Part shown: positions 1 through 7,350 of the stretch, piece after piece | How positions within the stretch are numbered: position 1 is the first letter of the stretch | Layout of the letters: every line of letters begins with the position of its first letter | Origin: UASB124 sp041662445 | GTDB taxonomy: Bacteria; Babelota; Babeliae; Babelales; RVW-14 | Length of the DNA stretch: 64,000 nt | Direction of reading: 5' to 3' | NCBI GenBank assembly: GCA_041662445.1 | Contig: JBAZSL010000005.1 | Span: 29,154-93,153, forward strand | Notes under the pieces: generated by a model | The model's input: only the letters and a program-made list of their open reading frames with translations | Database searches by the model: none | What the model was told of the DNA's origin: nothing | Program-made: the position numbers and the translations under genes

Positions 1-714
1 GAAATAGCCAGTAAAGCCCGCATCGGAGCTTTTGCAACTCATTTAGGGCTGCTTGCCCGTTATGCTGGTGATTATCGCAACGTGCGCTATGTGGTCAAAC
101 TCAATGGCAAAACTGATCTTGTTCCGGCAACAGATTCAGATCCACGTAGTTACTGTTGGCACTCGGTAGCAGACGTTGCGGCATGTAAGTCACATACGGG
201 TCTTGATATTGTTGGTGTGGGCATCACCGTTTATCTGGGAAGCGAATACGAATCTCGCATGCTTGCTGCCGCCGCACAGGCTGTCTATGAAGCGCATCAA
301 AATGGATTGCTTGCCATTGTTTGGATGTATCCACGTGGACGCGCCATTACTGATGAGCGGCATCCGGACATTATTGCAGGCGCCGCTGGTGTTGCTGCAT
401 GCTTAGGCGCAGATTTTGTTAAAGTAAATGCTCCCAAGGCATCGGACGGACGTAAAAGTGCCGAATTATTGCGCATCGCAACCATGGCTGCTGGAACAAC
501 TAAAGTTATTTGTTCAGGAGGTTCTTCTAAAGACGCTGCTCACTTCTTACAAGATCTACATCATCAAATACATAATGGCGGCGCACAAGGTGCTGCAATT
601 GGCAGAAATATTCATCAAAAAAGTCTTCCTGAGGCAATCAAATTTTGCCACGCATTGAGCGCTCTTATAATCGACGATGTCGATATAACGGAGGCAATAA
701 AATTTCTGAACTAA
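1..714 (+). CDS. Class I fructose-bisphosphate aldolase (DhnA/FbaB-type), 5' truncated
   Basis: The reading frame is open from base 1 through the first ATG-like codons to the stop at 714, so the gene begins before the window. The encoded 237-residue fragment carries the DhnA-type aldolase pattern. It has FATHLGLLARYAG near the start, KLNGKTDL, a central YLGSEYE segment, the DFVKVNAPK strand that holds the likely Schiff-base lysine, and a glycine-rich phosphate-binding end with ICSGGSSK and GAAIGRNI. The family cleaves fructose 1,6-bisphosphate to dihydroxyacetone phosphate and glyceraldehyde 3-phosphate in the cytosol. A triosephosphate isomerase gene lies at 45.3 kb in the same window. A related aldolase of the same family with another substrate cannot be excluded. 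Confidence 0.85.
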   Translation, partial: EIASKARIGAFATHLGLLARYAGDYRNVRYVVKLNGKTDLVPATDSDPRSYCWHSVADVAACKSHTGLDIVGVGITVYLGSEYESRMLAAAAQAVYEAHQNGLLAIVWMYPRGRAITDERHPDIIAGAAGVAACLGADFVKVNAPKASDGRKSAELLRIATMAAGTTKVICSGGSSKDAAHFLQDLHHQIHNGGAQGAAIGRNIHQKSLPEAIKFCHALSALIIDDVDITEAIKFLN

Positions 715-741
715 GATGATCAAAGTAAGGGGGGACGAGAA

Positions 742-1470
742 ATGAAAATGCGACGCCTTTTTGAATACACGCGATTTCTCAAAAGTTTATTCAAAATCAA
801 TGCACGACTTATGTGGGGAATGTGGCGGCTTACACGACTTCCGCAACCAGCGATAACCGTTTTTGGCGGATCTCGTATTCCTCATGATAGCGTTCACTCC
901 AAGATGGCAACACAACTCACCAAAATGCTTGCCGGTGAAGGTTTTTCTATAATCACCGGTGGTGGCCCTGGAATTATGGCTGCAGCAAACCAGGGCGCTA
1001 TCGAATTTTTAAAGGAGTGCAATTTGTCGGGGAATTGCCCCAACCAAATTATTTCTGCCGGCATCGGACTTTTACGTTTAAATGTTGAAAAAGACAATCC
1101 TTACGTCCAAGAGAATATCCAGATGACACACTTTTTCTCGCGCAAGTGGCTTTTGGTACGTTATTCGGTCGGCTTTGTAATTTTCCCTGGTGGTTTTGGG
1201 ACCATGGACGAACTTTTTGAGATTGTAACATTGGTACAGTGCAACCGCATGGCCAAAGTACCCATCGTCATGATTGATAAAGGTTATTGGCAGCCACTTT
1301 TTGAATGGATTGATCATAGAGCAGTGACCTACGGACTTGTGACCCCGGAAGATAAAAATATTCTTATAGCGGTGGACACGGTTGAAGAGGCGTTCAAAAT
1401 TATTTCTGAACGCTGCAAAAAATTCGACAAGTCTTTACTGTATAACGGCAACAATAACAACGGTCACTGA
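742..1470 (+). CDS. LOG-family protein (TIGR00730-like, cytokinin riboside phosphoribohydrolase type)
   Basis: The 242-residue protein has the LOG/Rossmann hallmarks: VFGGSR near residue 41, GGGPGIMAA at about 73-81, a SRK segment at 133-135, and the diagnostic PGGFGTMDE at 149-157. Family members hydrolyse nucleoside 5'-monophosphates to base and ribose 5-phosphate and are often mis-annotated as lysine decarboxylases. The start is preceded by a GGGGGACGAG ribosome-binding stretch. It lies 27 bases after the aldolase and may be co-transcribed with it. The N-terminal 30 residues are basic and hydrophobic, longer than in minimal LOG proteins. The exact substrate cannot be told from sequence. 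Confidence 0.9.
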   Translation: MKMRRLFEYTRFLKSLFKINARLMWGMWRLTRLPQPAITVFGGSRIPHDSVHSKMATQLTKMLAGEGFSIITGGGPGIMAAANQGAIEFLKECNLSGNCPNQIISAGIGLLRLNVEKDNPYVQENIQMTHFFSRKWLLVRYSVGFVIFPGGFGTMDELFEIVTLVQCNRMAKVPIVMIDKGYWQPLFEWIDHRAVTYGLVTPEDKNILIAVDTVEEAFKIISERCKKFDKSLLYNGNNNNGH

Positions 1471-1495
1471 TTAAGAGACTGTTCACCCATATTCG

Positions 1496-1523
1496 TTGAT
1501 TAAAAAGTAATCCTTTTTATAAT
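1496..1523 (+). promoter_or_regulatory. Sigma70-like promoter for the 1582 gene
   Basis: TTGATT (1496-1501), a 16-base spacer and a perfect TATAAT (1518-1523) lie about 60 bases before the ATG at 1582. A short AAGTAAT/ATTACTT inverted repeat (1505-1511 and 1522-1528) overlaps the spacer and -10. Confidence 0.55.
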
Positions 1524-1581
1524 TACTTCTTGTTGCCTATCGTTACTTCCTGTAACCGTCAGACGCAAGGAGAAAGTAGTC

Positions 1582-2073
1582 ATGCAAGCACGTCATTTAA
1601 CGCTTTTATTGCCACTCGCATTGCTCTGTATCTTCCCAACTGCCCGCGCAATGCTCACCCACGAACAACACAGGCAGTTGGAACTTTTTGAACAACAGTT
1701 AATACAACAAAATTTTGAAGATGGGCCTGTACAAGATTTTTTGAGTCAACTGTCCCTACGCGTACAAGAAACACTTAATGACACCGCACAAGCATTGGCT
1801 CTGCAAAAAAGATTGCCTATAGAACACATCATCTCATTGTATGTTGAAGACCTAATTGAGTTGCTGCAACTGAGCGAAGAGGACGGTCAAACGTGTCGCC
1901 TGCTCGCTAGAGAAAGCTTTGAGAAAAGCCTTGCTTCAAGAAAAATGCAAAATATTCACATATCACAGTTAGTCATGAAGGTACTCGTAGTCATTGTCAT
2001 ATTTTATCTTCTTTTTGTACCAGCCAAAGGATGCCTGTGTTGCGCACGCGCTCATTCACCTACGGACTTATGA
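1582..2073 (+). CDS. Small exported hypothetical protein with C-terminal membrane segment
   Basis: I do not recognise this 163-residue protein. It starts with a typical signal peptide (hydrophobic run LLLPLALLCIF, then TARA as a likely cleavage site around residue 23). The middle is Gln/Glu-rich and helical. A hydrophobic segment near residues 133-147 (VLVVIVIFYLLFVP) is followed by a Cys-rich tail (KGCLCCARAH). The start is supported by an AAGGAGA ribosome-binding site about 7 bases upstream. Its 3' end overlaps the next gene by 43 bases in another frame, which suggests translational coupling. It is probably anchored in the inner membrane with the helical part outside; this is inference. Confidence 0.65.
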   Translation: MQARHLTLLLPLALLCIFPTARAMLTHEQHRQLELFEQQLIQQNFEDGPVQDFLSQLSLRVQETLNDTAQALALQKRLPIEHIISLYVEDLIELLQLSEEDGQTCRLLARESFEKSLASRKMQNIHISQLVMKVLVVIVIFYLLFVPAKGCLCCARAHSPTDL

Positions 2074-2612
2074 CATTGCTCATACCGGCTGCTCTAATCG
2101 GAGCACAAGTTGCTCCCGAACCAGCAATCACCGCTTTTACGCCATTGCAGAAATTGGCAACGGCGTTTGTTACAACAGAGTCGATCCAATATGCATTCAA
2201 CGAAACTTTCATTTTCATATGTAACTTGCTCGTGCAACAGCCTGATAATCGAAGCGCTATCAAAGAATGGTTACGCAGACAGAACTTTGGTCAAGAAATT
2301 AATTTTCATGTTGATGCGATAAAAAAGCAGATAAACAATATTGGCAGATCTATGCGTAAATATACACATATTCGAAGTGAGTCCGAGCTTCCGCTAGAGA
2401 ATGTTAATTCTTACCTCATGAGAACAGGTACAGCCCTTGAACATGAACATAGACAATTCCACATCAGATTGATCATTCTTGCCGCGTTACTTGATCACTA
2501 CGCTGACAGCAATATTTTTTCTGATATCAAGTTGCTACAAAAGGTGGTGGCAGAACAGCAGAGGCCAAGCATGCTGGAATGTGTCTCGTGGCTTCATCAC
2601 TTCGGTGTTTAA
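2031..2612 (+). CDS. Exported hypothetical protein, paralogue of the gene at 6647
   Basis: This 193-residue protein has an N-terminal hydrophobic signal ending in LIGAQVAPE and a helical body. It aligns by eye with the protein at 6647-7246. Shared features are R-S-x-YG, the hydrophobic core, GAQV-P, F-PLQ-LA, a helix with AF-E-F--IC, a WLR motif, and a C-terminal EHE-R-----IILA-LLD segment. No known domain is recognised. The start at 2031 keeps the homologous R/S/YG residues; an in-frame ATG at 2070 is an alternative. It overlaps the preceding small membrane protein by 43 bases. A periplasmic or secreted role is likely from the signal sequence, but function is unknown. Confidence 0.65.
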   Translation: MPVLRTRSFTYGLMTLLIPAALIGAQVAPEPAITAFTPLQKLATAFVTTESIQYAFNETFIFICNLLVQQPDNRSAIKEWLRRQNFGQEINFHVDAIKKQINNIGRSMRKYTHIRSESELPLENVNSYLMRTGTALEHEHRQFHIRLIILAALLDHYADSNIFSDIKLLQKVVAEQQRPSMLECVSWLHHFGV

Positions 2613-2650
2613 AGCTGCCTGACACGCATCGTCGTTTTTGGCACTATTCT

Positions 2651-3493
2651 TTAGGAAACTATTTTCAACACAAGCGTATCTGGCAACCAGTTTAATTTTC
2701 TGAGCAGGCACGAATAAAACCAAGACGGCTCTATGTGCTGCGCACCTTTAAAAACTTGATCAACAATGTAGCGTGCTTCGTCAGTAGCCTGATGAGTGAA
2801 TGGCATTGGACGAGGAGCTTTGAGCATCTCCGTTGCCACGGGGCCAGGCAACACAAGAATAAATCCAATATTATCATTGAGGTACTGCAAGCGCAGTGCT
2901 TTGAAGCAGGCATTAAGTGCGGACTTGCTTGCGCCATAGCCACCAGCTCCAGGACCTGCGAAGAGTGCATTAACTGAAGATGTTGCAACAAAAGTTCCAC
3001 CGCCATAGGTTGTTACTCCATTGAGCCATGCGTCGACCCATGCAATAACCCCAAAGTAATTGGTATCAAATATCTGTCGGTGATTGTTGAGAAGTGGTTG
3101 AAATTTGCCATCGGCATAGCCGGTACCAGCATTCAAGAAGAAAAGTGTTGGTTGTAGCCCCTGCTTTTTAATCGCCTCAGAGACTGTTGCAACCTGTTCT
3201 GGAATGCTTACATCGCATACATATGGAATAAATGCTTCGCCAAACTCATGAGCAACCTCTTTGAGTATCTCTTCCCTCCGTGCAATACCAATAACCTTCC
3301 ACCCACGGTTTATCATCTCACGAGCTACTTCACGCCCAATTCCCGATGATGCACCGGTGATCAGACATGTTTTGGTTGATTGATTGATGGGAACGCTTTT
3401 GTTGAATAGTGAGAATATAACGAGCGTGCTCAAAAGTAGTGCTGATGCTCCTGTAAAAACGTAAGCAAACCATTTAAAAAACTTGATGAACAT
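2651..3493 (-). CDS. Short-chain dehydrogenase/reductase, membrane-anchored
   Basis: Classical SDR of about 280 residues. The NAD(P)-binding TGASSGIG lies at about 46-53, with IARREE after beta-2, CDVS, NAG at about 121-123, the catalytic Ser in ATSSVNA and the YGASK pair (Tyr about 186, Lys about 190), then PGPVATEM. A hydrophobic segment at residues 10-28 precedes the Rossmann fold, so the enzyme is probably tethered to the membrane. I chose the ATG at 3493 (MFIKFF), which has a GGA element upstream; an in-frame ATG at 3565 would add 24 polar residues. The substrate is unknown. The gene lies alone on the minus strand, convergent with the gene before it. Confidence 0.88.
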   Translation of the reverse strand: MFIKFFKWFAYVFTGASALLLSTLVIFSLFNKSVPINQSTKTCLITGASSGIGREVAREMINRGWKVIGIARREEILKEVAHEFGEAFIPYVCDVSIPEQVATVSEAIKKQGLQPTLFFLNAGTGYADGKFQPLLNNHRQIFDTNYFGVIAWVDAWLNGVTTYGGGTFVATSSVNALFAGPGAGGYGASKSALNACFKALRLQYLNDNIGFILVLPGPVATEMLKAPRPMPFTHQATDEARYIVDQVFKGAQHIEPSWFYSCLLRKLNWLPDTLVLKIVS

Positions 3494-3687
3494 GAAAGAT
3501 CCATTTCTTTTAAAATTTTTTTTTAACGTGTAAATAATCTTCGGCTGGCGACCTATCTTTTCCATTCAGGTTAAAAAATTCTGAGAAGTTGTAGCACTAT
3601 AGTGATAATGCACTGGTTCGCTCGTCAGAATTTTGTTAAATTTTGTTTGTAACCAATGATAACAAAGTCAGAGAGAAGGTGCCTGCA

Positions 3688-4215
3688 ATGAAGAAAAATT
3701 TGCATATTCTGTCGCTGACGCTCGTTGCTATATGGCGTTTCAGTAGTCTGTTGAGTATGGAGGCTGATAATACCCCCCTTATTGAAGCGAATAAAAAACA
3801 AGCAGTTTTCACGAATGCCATAAAAAATGGCGACGTCCAACTTATTAAATGGCTTTTGCAAAAAAAATTTCATCCAGAATTCGCTGTAGAAGATTCAACC
3901 CGCACACCGCTCGGCCTTGCCTGCGAATGTTTAAACGACAAAATCAGGCATTTCAACATGCAGATTAAAGAGCCCGAGAGTGCGTGGCATGGGTGCTGCG
4001 GCTTCGGTTGTCTAAAAAAAACCGCGGGGAACATTGAAACGTTCAAAGAAATTATTTTTCTTCTCGCAGACCGTATAAAGCCAAATTTTTCCGACCAAAT
4101 AAGTATAGAAGTAACTCTCGAATGGCTTACAGGACCGTATGAAGACAAAGAACTTAGCGACCTATTACAACGGCTCCTTCCGCCGAAAATTGAAGGACTG
4201 GGTTATCAGACATAA
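3688..4215 (+). CDS. Exported ankyrin-like hypothetical protein
   Basis: The 175-residue protein starts at the ATG preceded by AGAAGG (an upstream in-frame ATG at 3643 lacks a ribosome-binding site). It has a signal-like N terminus (LHILSLTLVAIW) followed by one ankyrin-like repeat, roughly residues 43-80, with AIKNGDVQLIKWLLQKK and a TPLGLAC continuation. A Cys-rich stretch CCGFGCLKK follows near residue 110, then a helical tail. Proteins with one or two ankyrin-like units behind a signal peptide recur at the end of this window. Secretion and host interaction are plausible for the family in intracellular bacteria but are not shown by this sequence. Confidence 0.6.
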   Translation: MKKNLHILSLTLVAIWRFSSLLSMEADNTPLIEANKKQAVFTNAIKNGDVQLIKWLLQKKFHPEFAVEDSTRTPLGLACECLNDKIRHFNMQIKEPESAWHGCCGFGCLKKTAGNIETFKEIIFLLADRIKPNFSDQISIEVTLEWLTGPYEDKELSDLLQRLLPPKIEGLGYQT

Positions 4216-4718
4216 TTTGTTTGTCATACAAAATGTCATAATTTTTTTTCATCATTGCAAAAATGAGAAGGACCATGGGTTGTCGCATCCATAGTCCCCT
4301 TAATGGCCAATGTCTTTTACACTTTACCGAAAGTTTTAAAACCACGCCCCATGTTCAAAGTAGCCGGCAGCGCGATGTGATTCCCAATCGAATTTGTACC
4401 CCAGTGCTTTAGAATTCTTGAGATAGCCTGCAACCTTTCCATTCCACATAGACCTGGCATAATCCTCAACGTCTAGGCCGCGTTTGCTTGCTCGATCTTA
4501 ATTGATCATCCCATTAGCCCTCCCTCATTGATACCGTTGACTCAGCTGTCTTTTTAGACAGTTAAAAACATACATACAGATCATTTTTTTTAAACAACTG
4601 TAAAAATTATTTGTTCGTTCATTTTGTTTATTCTTTTTTTTCCAAGCGTGCTATTAAGTCACACGACGACTGCCATCCAACAATATTTCCAGCACTACGT
4701 TTTTGCAGGTAAAGACGA
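4216..4718. other. 503-base intergenic stretch with a decayed small gene
   Basis: No intact gene is seen here. It contains a minus-strand gene remnant (4336-4509, listed separately) and a short hairpin CTGTCT-TTTT-AGACAG at 4546-4561. AT-rich tracts run from about 4560 to 4650. The stretch separates the ankyrin-like gene from the 3' end of the DUF234 ATPase. Confidence 0.5.
4336..4509 (-). pseudogene. Small gene remnant with an early nonsense codon
   Basis: On the minus strand an ATG at 4507-4509 follows a strong GAGGGAGGG ribosome-binding site (4518-4526) at 8 bases spacing. The fourth codon is TAA. The same frame then stays open for 53 codons to a TAA at 4336-4338. Its composition is protein-like: DRASKRGLDVEDYARSMWNG, then KVAGYLKNSKALGYKFDW and ESHRAAGYFEHGAWF. 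The combination of a good start site, one nonsense codon and a plausible protein suggests a recently inactivated small gene. I do not recognise the family. An internal start at the Met of SMWNG would give only about 36 residues. Confidence 0.45.
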
Positions 4719-6173
4719 TCAATAATTTTTTGCGTCAAGGAGCTGATCACGCGTTATAATGTCGTCAAAGTATGATCTATTTATCAATGCCTTATCGGCA
4801 CCTTCGCTGCAAATTAAAACTTTGTGAATAGTTTTATTCGCCTTGTTGGGAAAAAGTGCCAGCTTCTTTTCAAATTCATCTATAACACTTGTGCCAACTT
4901 TGGATTGCAGATATTTTATTTCACAAATCGTATAAACATTATCTGCTCTATCAAATATTAAATCGATTTGATAGCCAGGATTTTCTCGCTCGGTGCCGCG
5001 ACTGAAAAAAGCTCCTGATTGGTAATGCACGCCAGAAAAATTCAAAATCTTAGCGATAATGTAGTGATATTTTCGGCAGAATCTTTCAAATGAAAACCCA
5101 AGCCATTTGATGTAACTATCCATTTTGATAGCCGCCTTTGGATTCTGGTTATAAGCGCCCGTCTCAATATTCTTTTGTAACGGTTTGATAAATTTGAAAT
5201 AGAAATGAAGATAGCTGTCATCTATGACATAACGCGTAAGAGTGCTTTTCTCGTCTAAATTAAATGGGCAATAATTGCTTATGAAACCCGATTTTTCTAA
5301 ATCAAGCAAAACATTACTCAATGAGCCACCAGCGGTAATGTCAAGTTGGCGGGCAAGCTCTTTTCGTGTAACAAATTTTTTCTTACTGAGAAGTTCAATT
5401 ATTTCTTTATAGTGAATATTTTTTGACATATTGCTGGTGAAAATGCGCTCATATTCACGGGTAAAAAAACTACCTGACGTAAAAGAATTTTTACATAAGC
5501 TCAAAATGACCGATGACTCTTTGTTGATCCATTTTAGATATTCTGGAACACCACCAACGGTTAGGTAGGCATCCATAACTTCTTTATTGCTGCGTTTTTT
5601 TAGAAACTCTTTTGTTTCAACAATATTAAACTCTTTCAGATTAAATTCGTATTGTGACCTATTGTATAAGGCCTTTGAGTGAACTACATGATCAAGCATA
5701 AATGATGGTGCCGAACCACACAGTACAATAATCAGCTGCGGGTTATGGCGGAAGTAATTATCCCACACATATTTTAATTCCGAGACCAGAGTGCTTTCAT
5801 ACTGTGCAAGCCATTGCAGCTCTTCCAAATAAATGGTCCATTTCCCCCTCCGCGTATATTTCGCCAATAGCTGGAAGAACTCTGTCCATGTACTAATTAC
5901 CACTTTGGCGATGGTTGGATCTTGTACATACACAGCCAATTGAGTCATGACATTGGCAAACTGTGCCGTTTCTTTGAGCCCTTCAATTCCCTCAAACTTT
6001 AGAATGTTTCTGGTTCTAAAAGCCTGCTCAAGAAGCTCAGTTTTTCCTATTCTTCTACGGCCGTACATGATGATAATGCTCGCTTCGTTTGATGAACCTA
6101 TTGCCCTAAGTCTCTCAAGTTCAAGGAAGCGGCCAACAAAGTTTTTTTTAATTTTGATAGAGAGGGCTTTCAT
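4719..6173 (-). CDS. AAA-family ATPase with C-terminal DUF234/PD-(D/E)XK-like nuclease domain
   Basis: A 484-residue protein of the archaeal-ATPase/DUF234 type. An N-terminal FVGR-x-x-EL motif leads into a Walker A loop GRRRIGKTE (Lys about 44), a Walker B-like WTIYLEELQW and a sensor region with VLCGSAPSFM. A winged-helix-like segment (TRKELARQLDI) lies in the middle. The C-terminal part holds YQIDLIFDR followed by ICEIKY, a PD-(D/E)XK-like D...ExK arrangement. The biological role of the family is poorly known; many members move horizontally. I chose the ATG at 6173, which has AGG upstream; a TTG at 6221 would add 16 residues. The gene stands alone between two long non-coding stretches. Confidence 0.82.
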   Translation of the reverse strand: MKALSIKIKKNFVGRFLELERLRAIGSSNEASIIIMYGRRRIGKTELLEQAFRTRNILKFEGIEGLKETAQFANVMTQLAVYVQDPTIAKVVISTWTEFFQLLAKYTRRGKWTIYLEELQWLAQYESTLVSELKYVWDNYFRHNPQLIIVLCGSAPSFMLDHVVHSKALYNRSQYEFNLKEFNIVETKEFLKKRSNKEVMDAYLTVGGVPEYLKWINKESSVILSLCKNSFTSGSFFTREYERIFTSNMSKNIHYKEIIELLSKKKFVTRKELARQLDITAGGSLSNVLLDLEKSGFISNYCPFNLDEKSTLTRYVIDDSYLHFYFKFIKPLQKNIETGAYNQNPKAAIKMDSYIKWLGFSFERFCRKYHYIIAKILNFSGVHYQSGAFFSRGTERENPGYQIDLIFDRADNVYTICEIKYLQSKVGTSVIDEFEKKLALFPNKANKTIHKVLICSEGADKALINRSYFDDIITRDQLLDAKNY

Positions 6174-6265
6174 TTTTGTGCCTATTTTTTTTAAGAAATC
6201 GCTTACGAAGTTTTTAGCCAACGATGCATAGGCTAACAGCTACCTGGATCAATAGGCAATAGAGT

Positions 6266-6309
6266 AATTTAGCCAAGTAGCTCTAAAAAGTATGCTACTT
6301 GGCTAAATT
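6266..6309. repeat. 16-bp perfect inverted repeat / hairpin
   Basis: AATTTAGCCAAGTAGC (6266-6281) is repeated as its exact reverse complement at 6294-6309, with a 12-base loop. It lies about 95 bases upstream of the minus-strand ATPase start. T/A runs flank it on both sides, so it could act as a bidirectional terminator, an operator, or the end of a mobile element. Confidence 0.75.
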
Positions 6310-6402
6310 TTGACGAGCACGGTCCAGAATCCTTGGCTGCCTTTCAAGCCGCTAACGAATAAAAATTAACTGATTTCGTGCTGTTTGGGGGAGTATTTTT
6401 TG

Positions 6403-6461
6403 CAATTTGACGCCGCAAGCGTCACAATGAGTCTCAAAATGACGGTAGCGGCGTCAAATTG
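6403..6461. repeat. 14-bp perfect inverted repeat with 31-base spacer
   Basis: CAATTTGACGCCGC (6403-6416) and its exact reverse complement (6448-6461) flank a 31-base spacer that itself contains a further short GCGTC/GACGGT complement. It is not followed by a T-run, so a terminator is unlikely. Confidence 0.7.
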
Positions 6462-6584
6462 TTTTGAAAGGGACAGATGGAAGTAGATTTTATAATTTTT
6501 GGAGCGCTGGGCTTCTGGGCGATAGAGGTCAAAAATGTGGTGAATTTCTTACATCGCTTCGTCCTGATTTTCCGTTGGATCACA

Positions 6585-6593
6585 TGATATAAT
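6585..6593 (+). promoter_or_regulatory. Extended -10 promoter (TGATATAAT)
   Basis: TGA followed by a perfect TATAAT (6588-6593) forms an extended -10 element. A transcript would start near 6600, upstream of the AGGA/ATG pair at 6638-6647. This rules against a start as early as 6593. Confidence 0.5.
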
Positions 6594-6646
6594 TGCATTA
6601 CTCATGTAGACTTTTTATACAAAAACTTTTACTCGTTAGGATTTTC

Positions 6647-7246
6647 ATGCTGTTCATGCGCGCATCCCTCTATGGTTTTGCAATAATGCTTTTTCCCATG
6701 GCGCTTATGGGAGCACAGGTTGTTCCACAGCAGCCCATAGCCTCATTCGAACCATTGCAGAATCTTGCTCACGAAAAATGCATTACAAAATCGATGATAA
6801 AAACGGCATTCAAGGAGGCATTCAGCTTAATCTGCAGCATGGTTGCACATCAGCAAAAGGAGGATCGTGATATCCTCAAAGGTTGGCTGCGCGGGCCAAA
6901 CAGCAAGGGCAACATTGAAAAATTTGTTGGGCAGATAAGCGATCAGCTTAATAGTCTGCACAAAGCAGCCGTCAATAACGAACTTACAGCGCCGGAGATT
7001 AATCTGAATTATATATTTTCAAGGCTCTCTGATGCTCAAAAAATTCTTGAACAAGAACTTGAGATGCTTGAACATGAACAACGTTTTGTGTCTGCAAAAT
7101 GCATCATCCTTGCTTCGCTTCTTGATCGTACTGATGCAGATGTTCTTTGCGAGAGTGGCGAACGACTGAGCGCTGCCGTTGAAGAAAAAATATCTCAAGG
7201 GGCAGGCACCTTGCGAGCGCGGTTACGAAACTGCACTATTTCTTAG
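6647..7246 (+). CDS. Exported hypothetical protein, paralogue of the gene at 2031
   Basis: This protein of about 199 residues begins at the ATG that follows TTAGGATTTTC. It has a signal sequence ending in ALMGAQVVP and a helical body with two acidic heptad-like stretches (AQKILEQELEMLEHEQR). It is homologous along its length to the protein at 2031-2612: SLYG, GAQVVP, FEPLQNLA, AFKEAFSLIC, GWLRG and EHEQRF---CIILASLLDR line up. No recognised domain is present. The Gln/Glu-rich helices suggest a coiled coil. The pair is separated by the SDR, ankyrin-like and ATPase genes, so duplication was followed by insertion or rearrangement. Function unknown. Confidence 0.68.
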   Translation: MLFMRASLYGFAIMLFPMALMGAQVVPQQPIASFEPLQNLAHEKCITKSMIKTAFKEAFSLICSMVAHQQKEDRDILKGWLRGPNSKGNIEKFVGQISDQLNSLHKAAVNNELTAPEINLNYIFSRLSDAQKILEQELEMLEHEQRFVSAKCIILASLLDRTDADVLCESGERLSAAVEEKISQGAGTLRARLRNCTIS

Positions 7247-7350
7247 AGTCTGCACGGCAATACTCCGTAAATCTTGCGTTCAGCGCCAACGATCGTTAAA
7301 ATTTCGATACAAAATCACTAAAGTGCCACCACCCAAATGTGAGATGCTCC

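Larger units (their letters stand above)
6174..6646. other. 473-base intergenic stretch with two inverted repeats and a promoter
   Basis: No gene is supported. The stretch holds a 16-bp perfect inverted repeat (6266-6309), a second 14-bp perfect inverted repeat with a longer spacer (6403-6461) and an extended -10 promoter (6585-6593) for the gene at 6647. These are listed separately. Confidence 0.5.

Noticed and set aside
1505..1528. AAGTAAT/ATTACTT hairpin as terminator of the LOG gene
   Set aside because: The stem is short and AT-only and it overlaps a good promoter; operator or chance is as likely.
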